DNA of 64,000 bases, taken from positions 62,001-126,000 of the forward strand of contig JAILLP010000013.1 of assembly GCA_024693065.1 (NCBI GenBank), given 5' to 3'. The notes beneath the pieces are model-generated. The model made no database searches. It was not told where the DNA came from and worked only from the letters and a program-made list of their open reading frames with translations. The stretch's first letter is position 1; each line of letters begins with the position of its first letter. Positions 48,088 through 56,301 of this stretch are shown one piece after another. This stretch comes from Paludibacteraceae bacterium. Its GTDB lineage: Bacteria; Bacteroidota; Bacteroidia; Bacteroidales; Paludibacteraceae. A program made the translations under genes and the position numbers.

Positions 48088-49218
48088 TTACCTGCATTCG
48101 ACCTCCACATCATCAATCATCAGGGTGCTACCCACAGCACCCGTGAAGATATCTCCCTTCAAGCTGGAGGAGAATACGATGGAGAAATTATATCCGAAAC
48201 TGGCGAGCTTCTCCGGGTCCAGTTCCTTCCCGTTCACCGCCTTCATGTCGAAGGAGAACGGAGTCCATTCGTCAGCTTCCCCTTGCCCCTCAATCTTTCC
48301 GTAAAGGACGAGGTACGGACTGTCATTGGAGTTGGTGCCGTCGAGGACCACCTGGTTGCCGTTTTCGTCCGTATTTTCATAGAGCATCGCATAGATGTTG
48401 AAGTTGTCCTTCCCGGATATCTCATTCCCTTCCCCATCCGTCATCTGCTCGCCGGACTTGAACTTATAGTACCCTTTGACGGTCTTTGGTGTTTGGCGGA
48501 AAGGGATTCCGAAATGGGTGGCCTGCAACGGCGCTCTCAGTGCGCTGGCTACGTCGAATGTGCCTAAGAACAGGTTCCCCGGTGCGATAGGCATACCCGC
48601 CATTTTGCCGAACACTCCGGCGGAACGGGTGACGAGTTGGAGGCAATTGCCCGACCTTCCCCCAGGCACGATGGCGGTAGGGTACTCGGTTGGTGTGGCC
48701 AATGAGTTGGCGAGACAATATCCCGGGTTTCCGGTTCCCCACCAGTTGAGCATGGTACGTCCGTCCACCACCTCGCTGATCATTTGGTATTTCCCTGTGG
48801 AGTTGAGTTCGTAATCCTCGAAAGCGTATTGGGTAGTCAGTTCGAAGGAGACGTAAGAGACATGATACTTACGGTTCCACTTCCCATCCTGCGAGGTCAC
48901 TACATACCGCACGGCCTTTCCCCCCGAGAAATCTTGGCGTGATCCGCTGGCCGGAGAGATGGTGGCACCCTCCGTGATGATGAATCGGGGCGTTCTGGCA
49001 TGAAGATCCGCACCTGCGCGGACGGGTATGTCTATGTTTTCGGTGGTGCTGGTGACAGGCATCGCCGTATCCGCCGGAACCAGCAAGATATCTTTGTCCG
49101 AGGAGAGGTTACACGATAGGATGTCCGCCTCCGCATTCAAGGGTTCCTCCTGGATACATGCGGTGAGCAGGCATGCGACAGGTAAAATCGTCGCCATTCG
49201 TTTCGTCATTGTAGTCAT
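48088..49218 (-). CDS. PCMD-domain lipoprotein
   Basis: The 376-residue protein has a lipoprotein signal (ATILPVACLLTACIQEE, lipid Cys at about residue 21). An N-terminal Ig-like domain follows (about 30-120), then the PCMD domain (about 135-375), with YAFEDYELNSTGKYQMISEV, WWGTGNPGYCLAN, GYYKFKSGEQ and the closing STLMIDDVEVEC. The PCMD name (putative carbohydrate metabolism domain) is based on neighbourhoods in Bacteroidota. Biochemical function is not established. The next gene downstream is the small barrel, so it may be a surface lipoprotein partner. Confidence 0.8.
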   Translation of the reverse strand: MTTMTKRMATILPVACLLTACIQEEPLNAEADILSCNLSSDKDILLVPADTAMPVTSTTENIDIPVRAGADLHARTPRFIITEGATISPASGSRQDFSGGKAVRYVVTSQDGKWNRKYHVSYVSFELTTQYAFEDYELNSTGKYQMISEVVDGRTMLNWWGTGNPGYCLANSLATPTEYPTAIVPGGRSGNCLQLVTRSAGVFGKMAGMPIAPGNLFLGTFDVASALRAPLQATHFGIPFRQTPKTVKGYYKFKSGEQMTDGEGNEISGKDNFNIYAMLYENTDENGNQVVLDGTNSNDSPYLVLYGKIEGQGEADEWTPFSFDMKAVNGKELDPEKLASFGYNFSIVFSSSLKGDIFTGAVGSTLMIDDVEVECR

Positions 49219-49246
49219 TCCGTATCGTAATCAATGCACCGCGAAT

Positions 49247-50059
49247 CTAATCATATTTTTCTGTTTTTAAAAGAGAAACGCTGCCCGCACTGCGTTCGAA
49301 CACATAGACCTTGTCGAAAGTGCTCTTGTATTTATGGGCCAATGCCTCGCTCGCCGTGAGCGGGTTATAGGAGCTGGACATCAGGAAACTGTTTTGTATG
49401 ATGATCAACCACTGCTCGTCGCAGATCGGATTGTATTTCTTCAGTTTCCACTCCTTTGCGATCAACCGTTGGGAAACGCTGGCGATGGAGAGCGGTTTGA
49501 CCTTCGCCGAGATGGCGGCGTACCACAATCCGTCGTACCACCGGCCGGTCACGTTCTTGATATTGATGCACTCGATTTTTTGTGGAAGGTTCTGGAACCC
49601 GTATTTGGAGGTGCGGTCTATCTTGTATTGGATGCCCGTCGCTTCCGGCAGGTTATCCTCCACCAGCTTGACGATGGTCTCCGCGAAATCCTGACGGATG
49701 ATGGAGCGCAAGTCATCGTCCATCGACGAGACCGTATCACTAAGTTCATTGGTGAAATGAACATCGACAATCAGCTTGAACTTATGCTTACGCTCAAAGA
49801 TGGCTTGAGCATCCCGCATGAGTGTGGAGAGGAAATCTTCATGTGCACGCAGATTAAATTCTTTATCCTCCCTCTCATATTTCAGTTCGGTGAGTTCAAT
49901 CCCATACAACCGCTTGTCCGTCCGCAAAAGAAAGTCAGGCGCCTCCGATTTCTCCAGATCGCCTATCGGGAAGGTTGGACAGGAAGAACGAAACATTTGA
50001 ATGATCGCCCACTCCCGCTTATCCTTCTTCTCCTGGTTATGACTTATCTCCGCACACAT
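49247..50059 (-). CDS. PD-(D/E)XK-like protein of unknown function
   Basis: The start is set at ATG 50059 (MCAEISHNQEKKDKREWAII), because the longer frame begins at TTG. The 270-residue protein shows EAPDFLLRTDKRLYGIELTE (about 36-55), which fits the PD...ExT/K core of restriction-endonuclease-like folds, with PDF and a later acidic strand. The last residue of the triad is unclear. It has no signal peptide. It stands between a PCMD lipoprotein and the divergent CapA gene. Possible roles are DNA repair or defence, but this is inference. Confidence 0.5.
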   Translation of the reverse strand: MCAEISHNQEKKDKREWAIIQMFRSSCPTFPIGDLEKSEAPDFLLRTDKRLYGIELTELKYEREDKEFNLRAHEDFLSTLMRDAQAIFERKHKFKLIVDVHFTNELSDTVSSMDDDLRSIIRQDFAETIVKLVEDNLPEATGIQYKIDRTSKYGFQNLPQKIECINIKNVTGRWYDGLWYAAISAKVKPLSIASVSQRLIAKEWKLKKYNPICDEQWLIIIQNSFLMSSSYNPLTASEALAHKYKSTFDKVYVFERSAGSVSLLKTEKYD

Positions 50060-50171
50060 GTCTTTTTTCTTTATATAAACAAACGTAACAAAAATATGCG
50101 GTATCGCCAAACAAATATTTCTCGAAATTTAACCATATATTTTCTTATCTTCGTGGGAAATTACGCATTAT

Positions 50172-51452
50172 ATGACATGTGTTAAAGGCATTGGTACATC
50201 TCTATGGATTACTCTTCTGTGCACTCTTCTCATAAACTCCTGTGGTCAAGGCGGTTCCACAAATGGGAAGACTAGTGTACAGGCAGACACGTTATGCCTT
50301 GACTCCATCATGCGCGATACCATGCCATTGTCCGAAGACGAACCGCTTCACATGCTCCGCATCGGTGCGGTGGGTGACCTCATGGTCCATGACTACCAAA
50401 TGAAGAAAGCCTACCGGAATGACAGCGACACGTTCGATTTTTCCCCCGTCTTCCGCCAAATACAGTCTTATTTGGATGAAAACGACCTCCTGATCGGCAA
50501 CCTGGAGACTGTATTCGCAGGCAAGGAGAAGGGACGCAAGGCAGATGTTTACGGGTATGCCTCGTTCCCCTACTTCAATGCGCCGGACTGCTTCGCCGCT
50601 ACCTTGGCGGATGCCGGGTTCGATCTTTTGGCGACCGCCAACAACCACACGATGGATTCGTACCCTGAGGGGGTCGCCGCCACCCTGAACCTGCTGGACT
50701 CCCTGCATATCCTCCATCATGGCACGGCACGTGACTCCGCAGAGAGGGAGAGGCTCTGCATCGTCGAGCGCAACGGTATCAAGGTAGGTTTCTGCAGCTA
50801 CACCTATAGTCTGAATGGAGTCTTCGTGCCTAAGAATAAACGCTTCATGGTCAATGAGTTCTGTAAGTATGACTCGGCGAAGGTGAGTGGCATGTGCGAG
50901 ACGATCCGGCGGCTACGGCGAGCGGGGGCGGACTTCACCGTGGCGTACCTGCATTGCGGGACGGAATACCAGAAATCCCCGAACCGCTACCAACGCAGGA
51001 TGGCCGACTCACTCCACCGTGCGGGATGCGACCTGATCCTGATGGCCCACCCGCATATCCTGCAGCGCATGGAGATCCTCCCGGCGGAAAGCACCCTGCC
51101 AAGAAGCCTAGTGGCCTACTCGTTAGGGAACTTTCTATCCAGCCAAGTCTTCCATGACAGCATACCCAAGGACATCGGAGCCATCCTGCAGGTTGACATC
51201 GTGAAGCGGCGGGATAGCACCTTCATCAAGAATGTATATGTCGTACCCACCTACACCTATTGGCGGCCCAAACATATCGGAGTCCTCCCCGTTGTGAAGG
51301 CGCACGATAGCCCCGAAGAGGTAATCAAGCTACGTCCGAAGGATAAGAAACGCATCAATCACGCATACGACGATGCGTTACGGATACTACGTGGCACGAT
51401 GGATTCCACATTGTGGAGCATTGAGGGAGATCGGTATCGGCTGGCGTGGTAG
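50172..51452 (+). CDS. CapA-family metallophosphatase-fold protein
   Basis: The 426-residue protein has a lipoprotein-like signal (LWITLLCTLLINSCGQGG, Cys at about residue 24) and a CapA/PgsA domain (about 55-345). The motifs are LRIGAVGDLMVHDYQMKKAY (metal-binding Asp), DLLIGNLETVFAG (Asn-Leu-Glu), ATANNHTMD (Asn-His) and CDLILMAHPHILQRME (His-Pro-His). Bacillus CapA acts in poly-gamma-glutamate capsule synthesis. Homologues in Bacteroidota often stand alone, as here, and may act on other envelope polymers. No capB or capC is seen nearby. Confidence 0.85.
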   Translation: MTCVKGIGTSLWITLLCTLLINSCGQGGSTNGKTSVQADTLCLDSIMRDTMPLSEDEPLHMLRIGAVGDLMVHDYQMKKAYRNDSDTFDFSPVFRQIQSYLDENDLLIGNLETVFAGKEKGRKADVYGYASFPYFNAPDCFAATLADAGFDLLATANNHTMDSYPEGVAATLNLLDSLHILHHGTARDSAERERLCIVERNGIKVGFCSYTYSLNGVFVPKNKRFMVNEFCKYDSAKVSGMCETIRRLRRAGADFTVAYLHCGTEYQKSPNRYQRRMADSLHRAGCDLILMAHPHILQRMEILPAESTLPRSLVAYSLGNFLSSQVFHDSIPKDIGAILQVDIVKRRDSTFIKNVYVVPTYTYWRPKHIGVLPVVKAHDSPEEVIKLRPKDKKRINHAYDDALRILRGTMDSTLWSIEGDRYRLAW

Positions 51453-51455
51453 AGT

Positions 51456-51779
51456 TTCTCACGTTTTTTCACGGAGACACGGAGAACACAGAGAAATATT
51501 TTATAAAGAACACCGTGAACTCCTCCTCTCCATGAGGTTTCTATTTTTTCTCATGGAGGCACGGAGTACACAAAGAAATGTTTTACAAAATCTCCGTGAA
51601 CTCTTTTCCTCCGTGAGGTATCTATTTCTTCTCATGGAGGCACAACACAAAGGAATGTTTTGTAAAATTCTCCGTGAACTCTTTTCCTCCGTGAGGTATC
51701 TATTTCTTCTCATGGAGGCACGGAGTACACAGAGAAATGTTTTGTAAAGTCTCCGTGGACTCCTCCCCTCAGTGAGAGA
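51456..51779. repeat. Left array of about 83-bp repeats (about 4 units)
   Basis: Units contain CTCCGTGAACTC, then CTCCGTGAGGTATCTATTTC, then CATGGAGGCACGGAG, then ACACAGAGAAATGTTTT. The GGAGGCAC block occurs at about 51472 (as GGAGACAC), 51555, 51638 and 51713, so the period is 75-84 bp. The words CTCCGTGAG and CTCATGGAG within a unit can form a hairpin. The array ends exactly at the stop of the GxxExxY gene. Frames inside it are not genes. Confidence 0.85.
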
Positions 51780-51780
51780 T

Positions 51781-52173
51781 CTAATAGTAACCGTTCATTA
51801 TTCTTTTTATCCCATCCCGAAGAAGCACTTCATTAAAGTTTATCAACAGTCCGCAAGGCTTGTCAGCCAGTCTCAGATATGTTCCTAATTGTTTGGGGTA
51901 CACATCCGTCATTTTTGACACGGACTTTAGTTCCAATATGATTGCATCTTCCACCAACAGGTCAATTTTATACCCGTCATCCGCTATCTTATGTCCACGG
52001 AAATACACAGGTAACCACACTTCACTTCTTACGAAAAAGCCATATTCTTCCAAGGCTATTTTCAAACATCTTTGGTAAACACTTTCAAGCAGACCGGGGC
52101 CTAATTCCTTATGCACCTCAATAGCGCAACCGATTATCTGCGTAACTAAATCATCAATTTCACTTTTTGTCAT
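51781..52173 (-). CDS. GxxExxY protein (PD-(D/E)XK nuclease-like)
   Basis: The 130-residue protein has the family signature GLLESVY (Gly-x-x-Glu-x-x-Tyr, about residues 27-33) after IIGCAIEVHKELGPG. It also has the nuclease-like core GYKIDLLVEDAIILELKS (about 68-85), with Asp, Glu and Lys in the PD-(D/E)XK arrangement. The C-terminal FNEVLLRDGIKRI is also typical. Function of the family is unproven. It sits between two arrays of the same repeat and shares almost no spacer with them, so gene and repeats appear to travel together. Confidence 0.88.
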   Translation of the reverse strand: MTKSEIDDLVTQIIGCAIEVHKELGPGLLESVYQRCLKIALEEYGFFVRSEVWLPVYFRGHKIADDGYKIDLLVEDAIILELKSVSKMTDVYPKQLGTYLRLADKPCGLLINFNEVLLRDGIKRIMNGYY

Positions 52174-52191
52174 AGTTATCTACTTTTTTCT

Positions 52192-52803
52192 CACAGGTTT
52201 TATATTTAATTCTATTCTCTCATGGAGACACGGAGTACACAGAGAAATATTTTGTGAAAAAACTCCGTGACTCTTCCTCTCCGTGAGGTATTTATTTCTT
52301 CTCACGGAGGCACAACACAAAGGAATGTATTGTAAAATTCTCCGTGAACTCTTTCCCTCCGTGAGGTATCTATTTCTTCTCACGGAGACACGGAGAAAAC
52401 AGAGTAATATTACAAAAATCTCCGTGGGCTTTTCCTCTCCGTGAGGTATTTAACTCCTTCTCGCAGAGACACGGAGAACACAGAGGAATATTATATAAAA
52501 TCTCCGTGAACTCCTCCCCTCCGTGAGGCATCTATTTCTTCTCATGGAGGCACGGAGAACACAGAGGAATATTATAAAAATCTCCGTGAACTCTTCCTCT
52601 CCGTGAGGTATTTAACTCCTTCTCGCAGAGGCACGGGGAATCCAAAGGAATGTTTTAGAAAATCTCCGTGAACTCCTCCCCTCCGTGAGGTATTTAACTC
52701 CTTCTCGCAGAGGCACGGGAAACACAAAAGAATGTTTTAGAAATTCTCCGTGAACTCTTCCCCTCCGTGAGGGACATACTTCCCTCCGTGAGGACCCCAC
52801 ATG
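52192..52803. repeat. Right array of about 83-bp repeats (about 7 units)
   Basis: The repeat of the left array continues after the GxxExxY gene in the same orientation. The sites GGAG(A/G)CAC, CAGAG(A/G)CACGG and variants recur near 52222, 52304, 52383, 52465, 52545, 52627 and 52711. Units are 75-85 bp and differ by substitutions and small indels, so this is an old array. It stops about 90 bases before the end of the LysR gene. Confidence 0.85.
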
Positions 52804-52891
52804 GGAACCTTTGTTTGCAAAGTTACTATTTCCTTTTCAAAACTCCATCATTTTTCCGTGTATTTTGTATATTTTTAACACAAAACATACA

Positions 52892-53797
52892 CTACATGCA
52901 ATACTTCCTGATAGCGGAGATATAGGCCGTGCCATAGCGGGAAAGCGGAACGCCTTTACGTGTGACAACACCGACCGTCATTTGGTCACTGACCGCAAGG
53001 GGTCTGGCGATGATGTTTTGGCCGTTCAATTCGGTACTGATGACACCCGAACAGATGGTGTACCCGTTCAGACCGATCAGCAGGTTGAAGAGGGTCGCAC
53101 GGTCACGCACTTTGATGTTGCGCGGGCAATCGAAGTCGATGGCGGTCAGCGGCTCCTCAGCGTAGTAGAACGAGTTGAAATCGCCCTGCTCATACGTGAG
53201 GTAGGGGTACGGACTCAGGTCCGACAACGAGATGCGCTCCTTCTGCGCCAGCGGATTCCTGACAGACAGGAAGACATGGAGAGGTGTGCTGAACAACGGT
53301 TCGAAGACCAGGTTGCTCTTTTTCAGCAACTTCCTCAACACCTTCTCGTTCTTTCCGCAGAGATAGAGCACCCCCACCTCGCTCTTCATCTTCGCCACAT
53401 CATCGATGATTTCGTTGGTCTGCGTCTCGCGCAACGTGAAATCATAGCTATCCCCGCCAAACTCACGGATAACATCCACAAAGGCATTCACGGCAAATGA
53501 GTAGTGCTGGCAGCTGACCGAAAAGATGGTGTTTCCTCCCGCTCCCCCCTTGTACCGATCCTCCAACAGGGAAGCCTGCTCCAACACCTGCCTTGCGTAC
53601 GACAGGAACTCATCCCCCTCATTGGTGATGGTCACACCTTTGTTGGAACGATTAAAGATGACGATATTCATCTCATTCTCAAGTTCTTGTATGGATGCCG
53701 TCAAACTTGGCTGAGAGATGAAGACCCGCTTGGCGGCCTCCGTTATGTTGCGCGTGTCAGCCACCGCCACAACATATTTCAACTGTTGTAAAGTCAT
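52892..53797 (-). CDS. LysR-family transcriptional regulator
   Basis: I place the start at ATG 53797 (MTLQQLKYVVAVADTRNITE), giving 301 residues. A longer frame from 53887 would run into the metE promoter. The N-terminal winged helix (about 1-60) includes AAKRVFISQPSLTASIQELE. The effector domain spans about 90-295. The start codon of metE lies only 120 bases away on the other strand, so it probably controls metE (a MetR-like role) and itself, a link known for LysR regulators beside metE. The effector is not shown by sequence. Confidence 0.9.
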   Translation of the reverse strand: MTLQQLKYVVAVADTRNITEAAKRVFISQPSLTASIQELENEMNIVIFNRSNKGVTITNEGDEFLSYARQVLEQASLLEDRYKGGAGGNTIFSVSCQHYSFAVNAFVDVIREFGGDSYDFTLRETQTNEIIDDVAKMKSEVGVLYLCGKNEKVLRKLLKKSNLVFEPLFSTPLHVFLSVRNPLAQKERISLSDLSPYPYLTYEQGDFNSFYYAEEPLTAIDFDCPRNIKVRDRATLFNLLIGLNGYTICSGVISTELNGQNIIARPLAVSDQMTVGVVTRKGVPLSRYGTAYISAIRKYCM

Positions 53798-53852
53798 ATA
53801 TCCTTCTATTTCACCATAGGGAATACCTATCGTCAACGTACAAAAATTAGTA

Positions 53853-53884
53853 TTTTCCCAATTGCAAAAAAAGGCAGAACTTTG
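53853..53884 (+). promoter_or_regulatory. Promoter of metE (divergent region)
   Basis: TTTT at 53853-53856 and, after 20 bases, GAACTTTG at 53877-53884 approximate the phylum promoter pattern with one change in the -7 box. The ATG of metE follows at 53918. The 120-base divergent region with the LysR gene also holds the repeated word TTGCAAA (near 53861 and 53882), a possible part of an operator. Confidence 0.45.
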
Positions 53885-53917
53885 CAAAAAACAAAATTAA
53901 ACCAAAGAAAAGAATAT

Positions 53918-56185
53918 ATGACATTGAGAAAAACATCAGTAATTGGATTCCCACGCATCGGGAAGAACCGCGAACTCAAATTCGCGAGTGAGAAGTTCTT
54001 CAAGGGAGAGATCTCTGAGGAAGAGCTAAAGAAGACAGCCTCGGCGATACGCTTATATGGCTGGGAGAAGCAACGGAAGGCTGGCATCTCGTTCATCCCT
54101 TCGAACGACTTCTCTTTTTATGACAATCTGCTTGACACCGCATTTTTGCTCAGCGTCATTCCTGACAGATACAAACAGTTGAATCTCAGCGAGCTGGAGA
54201 CCTATTTCGCTGTGGCGCACGGATATCAGGGTGCGAAGGGCGACGTGAGGGCGCTCCCTATGAAGAAGTGGTTCAACACCAACTACCACTACATCGTGCC
54301 TTCGATTGACGGACAAACGAAGATCCAACTCGCCAGCAACCCTAAGCCTCTCTTCGAGTACAACGAAGCGAAAGCGGCCGGCATACAGACGGTTCCGAGC
54401 CTCATCGGTATCTACACCTTCCTGCGTCTGTCGAACTACAGCGGAGGCTTGAAGGCGGAGGATTTCGTGGAGGACGCCCTAAACGCCTATGCGCAACTCG
54501 CCGAGCAGCTCCGCAAGGCGGGTGCGGAATGGATCTCCATCGCGGAGCCTGCGCTCGTCTTCGACATGAGCGAGCAGGAGAAGAGCTTATTCAAGAAGAT
54601 CTATGCGACCCTCGTGGGGAAGGTCCATGCGACTGGGCTGAAGGTTTCGTTGCAGACCTATTTCGGGGACGTGCGCGACGTGTACGCCGAACTGACTTCC
54701 CTAGGCTTCGATGGTATCGGCCTGGACTTCATCGAAGGGAAGAAGTCGCTCGACCTCCTGAAGTCTGGTTTCCCTAAGAACACGCTTCTCTTCGCAGGTG
54801 TGGTGAACGGAAAGAACATCTGGCGAAGCGAATACGAGAAGAAGAACGCAATATTAGGAAAGATCGGGGAATATGTTGACCCGCAGAACATCGTGATAGG
54901 CACATCCTGCTCATTGCTGCACGTTCCGTACACAGTGGATTCCGAGAACATACTGTCGGAGAGCATCAAAAAGTACCTTGCCTTCGCGGAGGAGAAGATC
55001 GTCGAGCTCAGCGACCTCGCGAGCCAAGACGAAGAAAAACGCAAACAGAACAAAGCTCTTTTCGGAGAGGAGCGCGTCCAGAAGAACAGCAGTGTTCAAC
55101 AAGCACTTAGCAAGTTGTCCGAAGCTGACTTCACCCGTCTGCCGGAGCGAGGCGAGCGCAAGAAGATCCAGAAGGATGTCTTCAAACTGCCGCCGTACCC
55201 TACGACGACCATCGGTTCCTTCCCGCAGACGGCGGACGTGCGCGCCAATAGAGCTGCCTTCAAGAAGGGTTCTATCTCGGCCGAGCAATACAAGGAGTTC
55301 AACCGCAAGAAGATCTCCGAGTGCATCGCACTGCAGGAGCGTCTCGGACTGGATGTGTTGGTGCACGGCGAGTTTGAACGCAACGACATGGTGGAGTACT
55401 TCGGTAATAACCTGGACGGCTTCATCTTCACCCAGAACGCATGGGTGCAGAGCTACGGAACACGTTGCGTTAAGCCACCGGTAGTGTGGGGTGACGTTCA
55501 TCGTAGCGCACCCATCACGGTGGAATGGTCTGTTTTCGCGCAGAGCAAGACCAACAAGCCGGTCAAGGGAATGCTCACGGGACCTGTTACCATCCTGAAC
55601 TGGTCGTTCCCACGCGAGGATGTCTCCCTGAAGGAGCAGGCGCAACAGATCGGTCTCGCCATCCGTGACGAGGTGCTTGACCTCGAAAAGAACGGTATCA
55701 AGATCATCCAAATCGACGAGGCTGCCCTTCGTGAGAAGCTTCCGTTGCGGAAGAGCGATTGGCACAGCGAATACCTGGATTGGGCGATTCCCGCCTTCCG
55801 TCTGGTGCACGCCAAGGTGAAGCCGGAGACGCAGATCCACACGCACATGTGCTATAGTGAGTTCGGCGACATCATCAAGGACATCGACGCAATGGATGCT
55901 GATGTGATCACCTTCGAGGCGAGCCGTTCCGACCTCAAATTGTTGGATGCTATCAAGGAGTCGAACTTCCGCACGCAGGTGGGTCCGGGTGTTTACGACA
56001 TCCACTCTCCGCGCGTTCCGTCGGTGGAAGAGATCGTCGATGCCCTGCACAAGATCATCGCCAAGGTCGACAAGGAGAACGTATGGGTGAACCCAGACTG
56101 TGGACTCAAGACGCGTGGCGAGACAGAGACGACCGCCAGCCTCAAGAACCTTGTGGAGGCAGCGGAGAGACTACGGAAAGAATAA
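53918..56185 (+). CDS. metE: Cobalamin-independent methionine synthase MetE
   Basis: MetE transfers the methyl group of 5-methyltetrahydropteroyltriglutamate to homocysteine. The start is ATG 53918 (MTLRKTSVIGFPRIGKNREL), giving 755 residues, the usual length. It carries the duplicated barrel structure. The C-terminal half shows the family blocks TTTIGSFPQTADVRANRAAF, the zinc/homocysteine region (QIHTHMCYSEF with His and Cys) and NPDCGLKTRG (Cys). It is divergent from the LysR gene and ends at a bidirectional terminator. Confidence 0.97.
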   Translation: MTLRKTSVIGFPRIGKNRELKFASEKFFKGEISEEELKKTASAIRLYGWEKQRKAGISFIPSNDFSFYDNLLDTAFLLSVIPDRYKQLNLSELETYFAVAHGYQGAKGDVRALPMKKWFNTNYHYIVPSIDGQTKIQLASNPKPLFEYNEAKAAGIQTVPSLIGIYTFLRLSNYSGGLKAEDFVEDALNAYAQLAEQLRKAGAEWISIAEPALVFDMSEQEKSLFKKIYATLVGKVHATGLKVSLQTYFGDVRDVYAELTSLGFDGIGLDFIEGKKSLDLLKSGFPKNTLLFAGVVNGKNIWRSEYEKKNAILGKIGEYVDPQNIVIGTSCSLLHVPYTVDSENILSESIKKYLAFAEEKIVELSDLASQDEEKRKQNKALFGEERVQKNSSVQQALSKLSEADFTRLPERGERKKIQKDVFKLPPYPTTTIGSFPQTADVRANRAAFKKGSISAEQYKEFNRKKISECIALQERLGLDVLVHGEFERNDMVEYFGNNLDGFIFTQNAWVQSYGTRCVKPPVVWGDVHRSAPITVEWSVFAQSKTNKPVKGMLTGPVTILNWSFPREDVSLKEQAQQIGLAIRDEVLDLEKNGIKIIQIDEAALREKLPLRKSDWHSEYLDWAIPAFRLVHAKVKPETQIHTHMCYSEFGDIIKDIDAMDADVITFEASRSDLKLLDAIKESNFRTQVGPGVYDIHSPRVPSVEEIVDALHKIIAKVDKENVWVNPDCGLKTRGETETTASLKNLVEAAERLRKE

Positions 56186-56244
56186 TTCAATACCATCATA
56201 CCATTCTACCGTTGAGTTGGACCCATCTTAATAGTGGGAAAATC

Positions 56245-56280
56245 TATGGGGGCGTCAAATCATTGGCGCCCCCATAATTT
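56245..56280. terminator. Bidirectional terminator between metE and the GH30 gene
   Basis: TATGGGGGCGTCAA and TTGGCGCCCCCATA form a stem (one or two G-U or mismatch positions) with the loop ATCA. AATTTTCA follows on the plus side. It lies 60 bases after metE and 22 bases after the GH30 stop on the minus strand, so it can serve both. Confidence 0.7.
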
Positions 56281-56301
56281 TCATAGCATAATAATACACA
56301 C

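Noticed and set aside
51456-52803. CRISPR-like look of the regularly spaced repeats.
   Set aside because: The whole unit is repeated, with no unique spacers of constant length and no cas genes. It is a tandem repeat array.
53798-53887. A longer LysR start at 53887.
   Set aside because: It would overlap the metE promoter, and LysR proteins normally begin with the MTLQQLKY segment.
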